Notes: generated from the sequence alone by a model not told the origin. A stretch of DNA of 64,000 bases from DATAOG01 sp963753685 (GCA_963753685.1 CAVWDE010000028.1:62001-126000); one strand, 5' to 3'. Shown: positions 26,914 to 35,979, counted from the stretch's first letter. Translations and numbers: made by a program.

Positions 26914-28608
26914 CTAATCCGGCTGTGTGGTGGCCTCGACGCGGTAAATCTTCACTTTCGGATCGACAGTGGCCGTGTCGTCCGGAAGTGATGTCAAATC
27001 GTTATAAAAGAACTCTGCTACAAGTTCATATTTGCTATCCAACAACGTACTCATCCAGTCTGGCAAATCGAGGCGACCTCTTGTCACGGACGGCACCTCA
27101 TCAGTATAGACTACGTATTTCAGGCCATTATCTACGAGCTCAGCTAAGGCGCGCCGAGCGTTGTCAGTTGCTTGCTTGACGGTTATGTCGCCTAGCTTCG
27201 ACAGAGGCAGGTATGCGACATCATAACATGGACGCGTGTCACGGCGCTGTGAATGGAAAGCTACCAAGTCGGCACAATTCAGCAAAACGGGGCTGATATA
27301 TTGGATGTTAAGTGCCAACTTAGTTCCTTGGGGAATCTTGCTTTCGATCCACTCTCTGGCTAACTCGCGGGTTGGCGGCCTCAGCAATGCTTCCTCATAC
27401 GTCAGGAATGCTTTGAGATTAGCGGCCGCCGTTGCTAGTAGCGCCAATGTCGTGGCCACGGCCGACGCATTTGACCAAGATGTCCGAGGGGAACGGTTGG
27501 CGATGTATCGACCCGCAGCCACAATGGGTGCGCTCGCCGCGAGCAGCAAAACCGGATATGCAGGCGCAACGTATCTGCTCGCCCAGAAGAATAGGAACAA
27601 AGGTTGGATCACGAGAACCGCGGCAGCGAAGCTCAATGGTACCCAGGCAATCGGTCGTCTATGCCAAGATGTCCAGATAAAGCCGATGAGAGCCAGGCTC
27701 GCCAACACCGACCCCAGCCCGTAGGGTTCAAATAGGGATGCAAAGTACCAGGATACATTCGTGATGTAATCCACGTTGGATCCGAAGGCGGATTCATGCC
27801 TGACGAGCTCGGAAAGCTCATCAAGCCCTTGGTGCCAGTGCCAGACACCGCCAAAGTTGAGGATCAAAAAGGTGACGCCACCGGCCGCTGCGGCCGTCGC
27901 GAGGTCGGCGACCCAGGGCAGCCGCTCGGCGCGCCTCACTCTCAGTGCTCGATCACGAAGAAGTAGAGCGAGCACCGCGGGGAAGAGCAACAGCGCGAGC
28001 GCGTAGACCGCGGCCACGGCTGCTCCCACAGCTGCCCCCGCTCCGAGCACGTCGCGCCGCCGGGTCGATGTGATTGCACGTGTCATAAGAAGCAGAGCCA
28101 GAGTCGCCAGACAGGTGCTCAGTGACCAGCCGCGGAGGTTGTTGGAGACAATGACCAGCTGGGGCGAGACCGCGACCAGCATAGCGCCTCCGAGGCCCAC
28201 TGCCGGGTCCCAAACGCGCCTGCCTAGCAGGTAGGTTAATGGAACCGTCGCGACACCCGCAACCAAGGAGACCAATCGGCCGGCAAAAAGGAGGCTGCGG
28301 GGATCGGCTCTAAAGGCCTCCTTCAGGTCGGCAACGCTATGGAATACCCCGGTCGCCAAGCCCATAACGAAGTAGGAGCCTTCGGCGACGAAGATAAGAT
28401 AGCGGTTGAGGAAGGGTTGCGAGGCACCGCCGCATGGTGGAAAACAGCCTATCGCCCTCCAGATGTCGTGCCCCTCGTCATAGTGAAGGGTCACGGGATA
28501 GAACTGACCGGGCAACCGCATGAGGATGGCGATCACCACGAGCAAAAACAGCGTCCAGAGCGCCAAGTCCGATCGGGTTTTCGCCAAGCCGCCCATCGCC
28601 TGCTTCAT
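26914..28608 (-). CDS. GT39/ArnT-type membrane glycosyltransferase
   Basis: A 564-residue multi-pass inner-membrane protein of the GT-C fold (PMT/ArnT-like), which moves sugars from polyprenyl-phosphate carriers in the periplasm. The first helix (LALWTLFLLVVIAILMRLPG) is followed by the catalytic first-loop acidic pair in VTLHYDEGHDIWRA. About ten further hydrophobic helices follow, and a soluble C-terminal domain of roughly 160 residues (REWIESKIPQGTKLALNIQY). Two cysteines in IGCFPPCGG suggest a periplasmic disulfide. It is transcribed away from the rest of the glycan cluster, with an IS481 relic in between. Codon use is less GC-biased near the 3' end. Confidence 0.8.
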   Translation of the reverse strand: MKQAMGGLAKTRSDLALWTLFLLVVIAILMRLPGQFYPVTLHYDEGHDIWRAIGCFPPCGGASQPFLNRYLIFVAEGSYFVMGLATGVFHSVADLKEAFRADPRSLLFAGRLVSLVAGVATVPLTYLLGRRVWDPAVGLGGAMLVAVSPQLVIVSNNLRGWSLSTCLATLALLLMTRAITSTRRRDVLGAGAAVGAAVAAVYALALLLFPAVLALLLRDRALRVRRAERLPWVADLATAAAAGGVTFLILNFGGVWHWHQGLDELSELVRHESAFGSNVDYITNVSWYFASLFEPYGLGSVLASLALIGFIWTSWHRRPIAWVPLSFAAAVLVIQPLFLFFWASRYVAPAYPVLLLAASAPIVAAGRYIANRSPRTSWSNASAVATTLALLATAAANLKAFLTYEEALLRPPTRELAREWIESKIPQGTKLALNIQYISPVLLNCADLVAFHSQRRDTRPCYDVAYLPLSKLGDITVKQATDNARRALAELVDNGLKYVVYTDEVPSVTRGRLDLPDWMSTLLDSKYELVAEFFYNDLTSLPDDTATVDPKVKIYRVEATTQPD

Positions 28609-28644
28609 CCGCGGTGTTCCTGACCGAGTTCAGAGAGATGTGAG

Positions 28645-29714
28645 AGAGCCCTCTGGATGAGGGGGCGGGGATCTCCGAGGCTGTGGGTCACGACAACGCC
28701 ACGCGCAAGGAGATCCCCATGCAGGTTTTCGGCCTGCGGCGCCAAGTCTATCAGGCGGCCCGGCTGGCGTCGCGCCTGGCCGCACGCCCCCAGGACGGCG
28801 AACCGGCCAGGCGCGATGCGCTGCGGCGCTGGCGGGGCGCCCCGCGCCGCCGGGCTCAAGGCCCTGCAGGCCGCCGCCGCGGTCGGCGTGCCGGCGAGCA
28901 CGCTGTGCCGCTGGGCCAGGCAGCCCGTATCGCGCTCGCGGGCGCCCAGGCACAGGCGTCAGCCGCGCTGGCCATCGGCCACGGTGCGCGCGCTCGAGCG
29001 CCTGCGTCACGACTTCCCGATGTTGGGGCAAAGCCAAGCTCGGGCCGCTGCTGCGCGCCGAAGGCCATGCCGTCTCCGACGGCACCGTGGGCCGCATCCT
29101 CAAGGCGCTGATCGCGCGTGGCGTCGTTGAGCCGGCGCCGCACGTCCGCCGTCAGCTCGGCCGCCGCCGCGGCCCCGCGAGGCGCCACGCGCTGCGCCTG
29201 CCCGAGGGCTTCAAGGCCAAAACGCCCAGCGCCCTGATCCAGGTCGACACGCTCACCGTCAACCCCACCGGCGAGCGCAGCCTCAAGCAGTTCATCGCCT
29301 ACGATCCGGTCGCCCACTTCAGCATTGCCCATGCCTGCCGCCGCGCTACCAGCTAAGCCCTTTTCCTCGACCACCTGGTCGACGCGTTCCCCTCCCCGGT
29401 CCAGGCGATCCAGGTCGACGGCGGTTCCGAGTTCATCGCCGCCTTCGAGACCACCTTGCGGCCAAGGGCATCCGGCTGTTCGTCCTGCCGTCCAAGTCCC
29501 CCGAGCTCAACGGCGCCGTCGAGCGCGCCAACGGCGCCTGGCGTTACGAGTTCAACGCCTGCTACGATCTCCCCCCCGGCTCGCCGACCTGAACCGCCGG
29601 ATCGACAGCTTCGCTCATCTCTACAACCACGATCGACCCCACGGCGCCTTGCGCGACCTCACCCCGGCCGCCTACCTTTCCCGCACAGCCCAGGAGACCT
29701 CGCTTTCTCACTGA
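28645..29714 (+). pseudogene. IS481-type transposase, multiply frameshifted
   Basis: Readable in pieces: QVFGLRRQVYQAARLASRLA (from about 28720), GLKALQAAAAVGVPASTLCR, LERLRHDFPMLG, then after a shift RAEGHAVSDGTVGRILKAL, SALIQVDTLTVNPTGERSLK (first D), VQAIQVDGGSEFIAAFE (second D), KSPELNGAVERANGAWRYEF (E), and YNHDRPHGALRDLTPAAYL at the end. At least four frame changes. An rve-type integrase core of the IS481 group, non-functional. Confidence 0.75.
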
Positions 29715-29776
29715 CCCTGAAGCCATACGTTCCCTTGCCAGAGTGGCAAAGATGCTTTACGCTCGGTTTACTAGGG

Positions 29777-30551
29777 ATGACGGTTGGTGAATGTCAAGCG
29801 GTAGCCCCAGCGGCGATGGCCCAGGAGTCCCCAAGATGCGATGCATCCGAGCCAGCTTCCGCTGGTCCGGGCGGACTCGCACGGACCTGGGTCGTCGTGC
29901 CTGCCTTTTGCGAAGGTACGGTGATCGGCTCTGTGGTGAAAAGCTTGGTAGCAGCCTTCCCCAACGTTGTTGTCGTAGATGACGGGTCGGCCGATGATAC
30001 CTGGATGGCAGCCCTCCAGGCTGGTGGGGTGGTGCTCCGGCACCCGGTCAACCTTGGTCAGGGCGCGGCGCTTCAAACCGGCATCATCTTCGCCCTGAGT
30101 TCGAGGCGCGGCCTACATCGCGACCTTCGACGCCGACGGGCAACATCACGCGGCAGATCTGTCGCGAATGCTGGCCGTTCTCCGGGACAGCCGACTTGAC
30201 ATTGTGCTTGGTAGCCGCTTTCTGGGGATGACAGAGAACTTGCCGGTTATTCGCAGGCTCGTTCTCAAGGCGGCCGTGTGGTTCACCACTTTAACGTCGG
30301 GTCTGCGGCTCACCGACACCCACAACGGGCTTCGAGTGATGACGGGTGAGGCAGCACGCCAACTCCACATCGTGCAGGACCGGATGGCGCATGCTTCTGA
30401 GATTATAAACCAGGTGGCAAAGCTTCATCTGAAATATCGGGAGGTGCCGAATACCGTATCTTACTCTTCTTATTCTCGGAGCAAAGGACAGAAGATCGGC
30501 GGCGTATTCCGAATATTGACTGATCTCACGTTGGCGAGGTTGGTGCGATGA
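29777..30551 (+). pseudogene. GT2 glycosyltransferase (dolichyl/polyprenyl-phosphate-sugar synthase-like), one frameshift
   Basis: A DPM1-like GT2 enzyme that would load a sugar onto a polyprenyl phosphate. The first frame gives TWVVVPAFCEGTVIGSVVKS, VVVVDDGSADDTW and LRHPVNLGQGAALQTGI. Near nt 30100 the frame shifts by one to give YIATFDADGQHHAADLSRML (the DxD-type site), LDIVLGSRFLGM, GLRLTDTHNGLRVM and HASEIINQVAKLHLKYREVP. The stop overlaps the start of the DUF2304 gene as ATGA, which implies selection on the operon until recently. A single indel separates it from an intact gene, so a sequencing error is plausible. Likely start ATG 29777 or 29816. Confidence 0.8.
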
Positions 30552-30883
30552 TTATTAAGATAATCCTGACAATTCCCTTGGTCATCTTGATGTTTTACGC
30601 GGTGGTTCAGCAGGTATCGGGTAATGCTCTGCGCTGGGCAGTTCTCATTAGCCTGTGTATAGGCGCATCATTCGTTTGGTTTGACAACGTCACTACCCAG
30701 ATTGCGAATTTAGTTGGTGTAGGCCGCGGGGCCGATCTCTTGATGTATTTCTGGGTAGTTGTTACGTTGACGATTCTCCTTCTATTTTACTTAAAGATGG
30801 TTCAACTGCAGCGGAAGATCACGATCCTGACGAGACAGATTGCTCTATCATCGCCATTCTATCCGAAGCAACTGGAGAGATGA
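30548..30883 (+). CDS. DUF2304 small membrane protein
   Basis: A 111-residue protein with three hydrophobic helices (IILTIPLVILMFYAVVQQ, ALRWAVLISLCIGASFVWF, LMYFWVVVTLTILLLFYLKM) and a charged cytoplasmic tail. This is the DUF2304 layout, nearly always found beside a DPM1-like glycosyltransferase, with which it is thought to form a membrane complex. It starts four bases inside the upstream stop. The base composition is clearly lower in GC than most of the window, which suggests the cluster came from elsewhere. Confidence 0.8.
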   Translation: MIIKIILTIPLVILMFYAVVQQVSGNALRWAVLISLCIGASFVWFDNVTTQIANLVGVGRGADLLMYFWVVVTLTILLLFYLKMVQLQRKITILTRQIALSSPFYPKQLER

Positions 30884-30889
30884 ATCGTT

Positions 30890-31243
30890 ATGGGTGGAGT
30901 GCACGCTCTGTCTTTGAGTGCTACTGTCTTTTTGTTGTGCGTGGGGCAGATTTTGTTCAAGCTCGCGGCTGAAAAAGTTGACAAAGCTTCTGGGATAGTT
31001 TATTTCATTCTATCAATGGTGTCTTGGCAGATGATATTAGCCTTGGTGATCTACGGTGTGGCAACCGTTCTTTGGGTATATCTGCTAAGCGAGGTACCGC
31101 TAAGCCGCGCCTTTCCCTTCAACGCACTGGCGTTCGGTATAGTTCCCCTGTTGGGCTGGTGGCTGTTCGGTGAGTTTATTGGGCCCAATTACGTGGCTGG
31201 TATGGTGCTGATCGGTTCGGGCCTGTACTTCATTGTGAGGTAA
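30890..31243 (+). CDS. SMR/EamA-type small transporter (ArnE/ArnF-like flippase subunit)
   Basis: A 117-residue four-helix protein. The starting helix ATVFLLCVGQILFKLAAEKV and the third to fourth helix signature AFPFNALAFGIVPLLGWWLF then FGEFIGPNYVAGMVLIGSG are typical of the small-multidrug-resistance fold and its ArnE/ArnF branch, which flips undecaprenyl-phosphate-sugars. Its position after a GT2 and DUF2304 pair supports a lipid-linked sugar flippase rather than drug export. It lies seven bases after the DUF2304 stop. Confidence 0.75.
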   Translation: MGGVHALSLSATVFLLCVGQILFKLAAEKVDKASGIVYFILSMVSWQMILALVIYGVATVLWVYLLSEVPLSRAFPFNALAFGIVPLLGWWLFGEFIGPNYVAGMVLIGSGLYFIVR

Positions 31244-31312
31244 TCCAAGAGACCGCCGGAATTGCCGAGCTAACGTGCCGACGAAAAGCGCGGCAAGGGG
31301 CAGGATCGAGGA

Positions 31313-32215
31313 ATGTTCGAGTACAAGAAGGTCACAGCAGATCAAGCGCCGGCTTGGTGCGGCCGGCACGCGCTCACGATCGACGTGGAAGACTGGTTTC
31401 ATCCCGAACTCGTGCGGGATCACGTACCTGAAAGCAAGCGCTCTGATCAACTCCGCAATGCGCTCGATCCGTTGCTGGAGCTCCTATCCGCGAGGAGTAT
31501 CAAGGCAACTTTTTTTCTACTCGGCGAGGTTGCCTTGGCCCACCCTGGGTTGGTCCGAGAGCTTCATGGCGCAGGGCATGAGATCGCTTGCCATGGTATG
31601 ACCCACATTCCGTTATGGCGGCTCGATGCTGAGGCATTGCAGAAAGAACTGCGGGACTTTAGGGCGGTTTTGGCCGCCATCGATCCCGCAATCCGCGTAC
31701 GTGGATACAGAGCACCGACGTTCTCGCTGGACCAACGAACGGCGTGGGCGCTGCAAGTTCTTGGCGATGAGGGGTTCACCTACGACAGTTCGATTTTCCC
31801 GTTCAAGAACCACGTCTATGGAGTGGCGGGAGCGCCGCTTTCTCCGTATCGACCCGACCCTGTCGATCTGACACGGCACTCGGAGCAGGGGCCTGTCTTG
31901 GAGTTTCCCCTCTCGGTTATGGCCTTGTGGGGCTGCAAGGTTCCTGTGTCGGGCGGCTTCTATCTGCGTATCTTTCCCTATCAGCTCGTCGTCTGGGCGC
32001 TGCGTCGCATCGGTCGGGAGCGGCCGTTCGTCATCTACTGTCATCCTTGGGAATGTGATCCTGAGACCCCCAAGCAGCACCTTCGCTGGGTCGACGGGTT
32101 CATCACCTATAGGGGTATCGCAGGCGCTCGATCCAAGCTCGCCCGTCTATTGGATGAGTTCGCCTTCACTCGCATGGACCAGCTGGTAGGCGCTATGGGT
32201 GAGGACAAAGCCTGA
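31313..32215 (+). CDS. NodB-type polysaccharide deacetylase with DUF3473
   Basis: A 300-residue protein of the deacetylase group found in exopolysaccharide and XrtA/PEP-CTERM loci. The metal-binding triad is seen in ALTIDVEDWFHPE (D) and EIACHGMTHIPLW (two His), and the arginine motif in VRGYRAPTFSLDQRTAWALQ. The C-terminal DUF3473 part carries YGVAGAPLSPYRP, VSGGFYLRIFPYQ and VIYCHPWECDPETP. It removes N-acetyl groups from surface glycans, probably in the periplasm, although no signal peptide is seen. ATG 31313 follows a GAGGA at 31308 closely; no better start is available. Confidence 0.85.
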   Translation: MFEYKKVTADQAPAWCGRHALTIDVEDWFHPELVRDHVPESKRSDQLRNALDPLLELLSARSIKATFFLLGEVALAHPGLVRELHGAGHEIACHGMTHIPLWRLDAEALQKELRDFRAVLAAIDPAIRVRGYRAPTFSLDQRTAWALQVLGDEGFTYDSSIFPFKNHVYGVAGAPLSPYRPDPVDLTRHSEQGPVLEFPLSVMALWGCKVPVSGGFYLRIFPYQLVVWALRRIGRERPFVIYCHPWECDPETPKQHLRWVDGFITYRGIAGARSKLARLLDEFAFTRMDQLVGAMGEDKA

Positions 32216-32234
32216 CTTCACCGCAGGGCCCCTG

Positions 32235-32395
32235 GGTTCGACGCTTACTATAGCGCTCCAGCCCACAGCGGAATCTTGTGGCTTGCCCATGAGGTTTTCA
32301 TGCTTGGTACGTCGCTTCGAAGCGACGATGAAGCTGCCCAGACGGTGTCCGTACGACGCATTTTGGATGTCGGCTGCGGCCTCGGTGCATGTATA
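32235..32395 (+). pseudogene. SAM-dependent methyltransferase, N-terminal scrap
   Basis: About 50 codons: FDAYYSAPAHSGILWLAHEV, then VRRILDVGCGLGA, the glycine-rich motif I of class I methyltransferases. The frame then falls apart. A relic within the glycan cluster between the deacetylase and FemAB-like genes. Confidence 0.5.
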
Positions 32396-32626
32396 TGTCG
32401 ACAATCTCCGCCACGCGAGCTATGGGAGCGCGTGCCTAATCATCGTGAGAGCACAGCTCCTCGTCTTCATCGTCGATCAGACGAAGATCGGGTACCGATG
32501 CGACAAGAATGACCCGTTCCAAGTGTGGCTGCTGTTCGCCTTGTTCGTGGCGACACAATACACCGCCGCACGCTCCCCATCCATGCCCGAGGAATCGAAT
32601 TGGATCCGGCATCGATCGCACAGGCC

Positions 32627-33655
32627 ATGAAGCTGTCGCTCGCCGTTCACCGGATGACCGCCGCGGATGCAGTGGCTTGGGACCACTACGTCAGCCACCA
32701 TCCGGAGGCCCACTTCGGGCAGGCGCTCGCCTGGAAGCGCGTGGTCGAAGCATCGTATGGGTGCCGCGCCCACTACTGGATCGCACGTCGAGGCGACGAG
32801 GTCGTCGGTGTGCTGCCGCTGTTCGAGAAGCGCCGTCTGGGAAACCGGATTCTTTTCTCCGCACCCGGTGGCCTGCTGGCCGAGGACGACGAAGTTGCCC
32901 AGGCGCTCCTGCAACCCGCGCGCGATGCCCTGGAGGCCAACGGTCTGGACTTCGTGGAGCTCAGAGACCAGCGGCGCGCGTGGCCGGGGCTCGAGACGAA
33001 CGACGAGCACGTCACGATGGTGCTCGATCTGCCGGATGATCAGGACGTTCTCTGGAAGGGCTTCAACTGGAAGCTCCGCAATCGGATTCGAAAGGGCCTC
33101 AAAGCGTCTTTCGACGTGCACTGGGCACGGCATGCGGACTCCTTCCACAAGGTATTGCTCGAGAACATGCGCGACCTCGGAACTCCCATCATGGGCCGGG
33201 CGTTCTACGATCTCGTGACTACGGAATACGGCAGCGCCGCCGAACAACTGGTGATCTCTCTTCGCGGTCGCGCAGTAGGGGCGATGCTCACGATCGAGCA
33301 CGGAGGCGTTGTCGCGGATCCGTGGGCTTCATCATTGCGCTCGATGTTTCGATATTGTCCGAATCAGGTGCTGTACTGGGAAGCGCTCTGTCGCGCGATC
33401 GCACGCGGTGCGGGACGGTTCGACATGGGCAGAAGCCAGCGCGAATCCGGGACGTACGGTTTCAAGGAGCAGTGGGGGGCACAGCCCGTCCAACTCTACT
33501 ATCAGTACATTCTGGGCCGCTCGCGGGTCATCCCAACACTTGAGCAGCAGAGGCAGCAGTTCGACATGGCGGTCCGCGTCTGGAAGCGTCTGCCCGTCGC
33601 CGTCGCGGAACTCGTCGGGCCCCACCTCAAACGGCTGTTTCCGGAGGCGATTTAG
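32627..33655 (+). CDS. FemAB-like GNAT-fold transferase (PEP-CTERM/XrtA-associated type)
   Basis: A 342-residue protein with two acyltransferase half-domains. Characteristic stretches are HHPEAHFGQALAWKRVVEAS, GVLPLFEKRRLGNRILFSAP, LDFVELRDQRRAWPG, WKLRNRIRKGLKASFDVHWA and the C-terminal GRFDMGRSQRESGTYGFKEQ. Members of this group sit in exopolysaccharide loci with DUF3473 deacetylases, and their acceptor is unknown. ATG 32627 is taken because the sequence before it is not conserved; the frame is open for 34 more codons upstream. It is followed by the acyltransferase gene after four bases. Confidence 0.8.
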   Translation: MKLSLAVHRMTAADAVAWDHYVSHHPEAHFGQALAWKRVVEASYGCRAHYWIARRGDEVVGVLPLFEKRRLGNRILFSAPGGLLAEDDEVAQALLQPARDALEANGLDFVELRDQRRAWPGLETNDEHVTMVLDLPDDQDVLWKGFNWKLRNRIRKGLKASFDVHWARHADSFHKVLLENMRDLGTPIMGRAFYDLVTTEYGSAAEQLVISLRGRAVGAMLTIEHGGVVADPWASSLRSMFRYCPNQVLYWEALCRAIARGAGRFDMGRSQRESGTYGFKEQWGAQPVQLYYQYILGRSRVIPTLEQQRQQFDMAVRVWKRLPVAVAELVGPHLKRLFPEAI

Positions 33656-33659
33656 ACCG

Positions 33660-34208
33660 ATGAAACCGCCGATCGAGTCGCGCACACCAAGGAAGCAGTA
33701 CGAGGCGACCATCGCACCGCGCAGCCTGCTGCGTCTGTTCCTGCAGAAGCAGCTGCACATTCTTGCGCGCGTGTGCATTCATCCGGGTCTTCGGCTCTGG
33801 CTATACCGCCGGATGGGCATCAGCGTCGGCAGAGGCGTATTCATCGGGCTGGACACGTACCTCGACTGTCAGTTTCCGGAGCTAATCGAGATCGAGGACG
33901 ACGTCACGATCTCCTTTCGTGTCACGGTCGCCGTCCACGATGACGCGAGGCGGACAGACGGCATTCGCGCGGGGCAGGGTGACGGCACCGTGGCGCCCGT
34001 ACGGTTGAAGCGGAACTGTTATCTCGGTGCAGGATGTTTGGTGCTACCGGGTGTGACCGTCGGGGAGCGGGCCGTCGTGGCCGCCGGCGCCGTCGTCACG
34101 CGTGATGTCGCCCCGGGAACGATCGTGGCCGGTGTACCCGCACAACTCATTCGGAAAACCGATAACGAACCAGAGGCGTGCGCTGGGACAGAGGCAAACA
34201 CCATGTGA
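33660..34208 (+). CDS. Hexapeptide-repeat acyltransferase
   Basis: A 182-residue left-handed beta-helix acetyltransferase of the serine-acetyltransferase/NodL type. The repeats run from GISVGRGVFIGLDTYLDCQF through LIEIEDDVTISFRVTVAVHD to NCYLGAGCLVLPGVTVGERA, VVAAGAVVTRDVAPGTIVAG and VPAQLIRK. The histidine in AVHDD is at the usual catalytic place. It probably O- or N-acylates a sugar of the glycan made by this cluster. Four bases after the FemAB-like gene, so co-transcribed. Confidence 0.85.
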   Translation: MKPPIESRTPRKQYEATIAPRSLLRLFLQKQLHILARVCIHPGLRLWLYRRMGISVGRGVFIGLDTYLDCQFPELIEIEDDVTISFRVTVAVHDDARRTDGIRAGQGDGTVAPVRLKRNCYLGAGCLVLPGVTVGERAVVAAGAVVTRDVAPGTIVAGVPAQLIRKTDNEPEACAGTEANTM

Positions 34209-34261
34209 CGCCGCACCCTCGGGCGGCGCACGCCGACCGGCGGCCGACCTCGCTCGAGCTG

Positions 34262-34475
34262 ATCCCGCCCTTGCTCTGGCTCAGATCGTGGATCGCCTTG
34301 TTCGAAGCCGAAGAACAAGCATCGGCCAGATTTCATGCAGGCGAGATGGCTGCGTAGATAGTCGAAGACGAGATCCGCGATAAGGTGGTAGCCGGCCGCG
34401 TTCGGATGGCGATCCGCCTTGAAAAGTGCGGACGAAGGGACGAAGGCAGCAAAGTGCTGGGCGAGAATGATCACA
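34262..34475 (-). pseudogene. SGNH hydrolase C-terminal relic
   Basis: Antisense to the preceding genes: AQHFAAFVPSSALFKADRHP followed by NAAGYHLIADLVFDYLRSHL. This is the D-x-H-P-N-x-x-G-Y block at the end of SGNH hydrolases, matching GHPNANGYRLIAQVIAEYLK of the gene at 19842. The remainder of the gene is absent; the Sel1/ankyrin gene starts where it should continue. Confidence 0.6.
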
Positions 34476-34486
34476 AGGGAGAGGCC

Positions 34487-35263
34487 GTGAAGCGCAGTAC
34501 CGTGATCCTCGCTGCGCTGTTGGTCGTCGGCCTGTGCGCCGTCGCCCGTGCTGACTTTTACGACGGCCTGCGGGCGTACGACGCTGGCGACTATGCGACG
34601 GCGGCTGGCGAGTGGCGGGCCGCGGCGGATCATGGCGATGCCAAGGCCCAGTTCCGGCTTGGCCAGCTTTACGAGCAGGGGCAGGGCGTCCCGCAGAACT
34701 TCATGGAGGCACACCGCTGGTACAATCTTGCAGCCAGCCAGGGGGTAGCGGAGGCCCGCACCGCGCGTGATGCCCTGGCCAAGAAGATGACCTCGGAGCT
34801 CGCCGCAGCGCAGCAGCTGGCCGCGAGCTGGCGGCCGGCGGCCGCGACCTCGCCGGGGACGGCGGAGCCCAAAGCGGCAGCACCGGAGGCGAAGGCCTCG
34901 ACCCCTGCCGAACAGCTGCTCGCGGCAGCGGCCAAGGGCGATCTGGCGACGGTCAAGGCTGCGCTCGCTCGAGGCGCGGAGGTCGACGCTGCCGGCGCCG
35001 ACGGCTGGACGGCGCTGATGGCGGCTGCGGCCGAGGGTCATGGGCAGGTCGTCGACGCGCTGCTGCAGGCGGGCGCGAAGGTCGATGTCGAGGGCACCGA
35101 CCACGCGACGCCGCTGCTGCTGGCGATCTTCGGCGGCCACGAAGAGGTGGCCAAGACCCTGGTCGGGCATGGAGCGGACGTCACCGTCAGGGCGCCGGAC
35201 GGGCAGACCGCGCTGGCGTCATCAGAGCCTGCGTCTCGGGCAGCGCCGCTATGTCGAGGGTAG
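34487..35263 (+). pseudogene. Secreted Sel1/ankyrin-repeat protein, 3'-truncated
   Basis: Starts at GTG 34487 with a signal peptide (STVILAALLVVGLCAVARA, cleavage before DFYDGL). Sel1-like repeats follow (AGEWRAAADHGDAKAQFRLG, EQGQGVPQNFMEAHRWYNLA), an Ala/Pro linker, and three ankyrin repeats (GAEVDAAGADGWTALMAAAA, GAKVDVEGTDHATPLLLAIF, GADVTVRAPDGQTALA). At about nt 35218 the ankyrin sequence stops and the DNA becomes antisense hsdM; the remaining codons (SSEPASRAAPLCRG) are read through that. The lost part is probably at least one more ankyrin repeat. Confidence 0.75.
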
Positions 35264-35979
35264 CCTCATCCCACGAGGCCGTGAAGCCGGCGGCCGGCGT
35301 CTGCTCTTTTGCCTGCACTCCCGAGTCAGCTTCGATGCGCGCCTTAAGATCTTCCTTTCTGGCGATTGCGTCGGCGAAATCGAAGTATCTCTCGTTGCGC
35401 CCCTGGAGCAGATGCGCCGGCTCGAGGCCGTGTGCCTCGAACAGCGGGCGCTTGGCGTCGACCTCTGCCTTCGGCTTGGCGTCGACCTCTGCCTTCGGAA
35501 TGCCGCCGAACAGATGCGCGCGCACGTCCTGCGGCTCAGGCGGTGGCGCGTTGTCGGCGTAGCGACGGATGTTGAGGTTGTCGTCGCTCTCGGCGAGCTC
35601 ATTCCGGTCCACAATCCGGGCGAAGCCGGGGATGTCCTCGAAGGCGTGGTAGCTGCTGACGATCTTCTCGATGTGTTCGGGGTAGAGGAAATTCTGCGCC
35701 CGGCCCCCGTAGTACTCGCGATCGGCATTGATGAAGAGCACCTTGCCGCGCCGCTCCGGCGGCTTGGCCCCGGGCGCACGGATCACGAGGATGCAGACGG
35801 GGATGCCCGTGCCATAGAACAGGTTCGGCCAGAGCCCGATCACCGCATCGAGCAGGTCCTCGTCTAGGAAGCCCCGCCGGATTTGCTTCTCAGCGCCGCC
35901 GCGCAACAGCACGCCATGGGGCATGACCGTGACCACCATGCCGCCGGGCCGCAGCACCGAGAGCATGTACTGGACGAAC
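35187..35979 (-). pseudogene. hsdM: Type I DNA methyltransferase HsdM, C-terminal fragment
   Basis: About 255 residues from FVQYMLSVLRPGGMVVTVMP through LLDAVIGLWPNLFYGTGIPV, VLFINADREYYGGRAQNFLY, EDIPGFARIVDRNELAESDD and NLNIRRYADN. This is the standard HsdM sequence downstream of the catalytic NPPF motif. The N-terminal half, with SAM and target-base motifs, was removed by the IS66 insertion whose end is at 35980. The C-terminus merges into the broken ankyrin gene near 35218. Inactive. It may belong to the same ancestral locus as the hsdR at 29-3131. Confidence 0.85.
35451..35498 (-). repeat. 24-bp perfect tandem duplication in hsdM fragment
   Basis: Two identical 24-bp units, giving KAEVDAKP twice in the HsdM reading frame. 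Confidence 0.9.
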
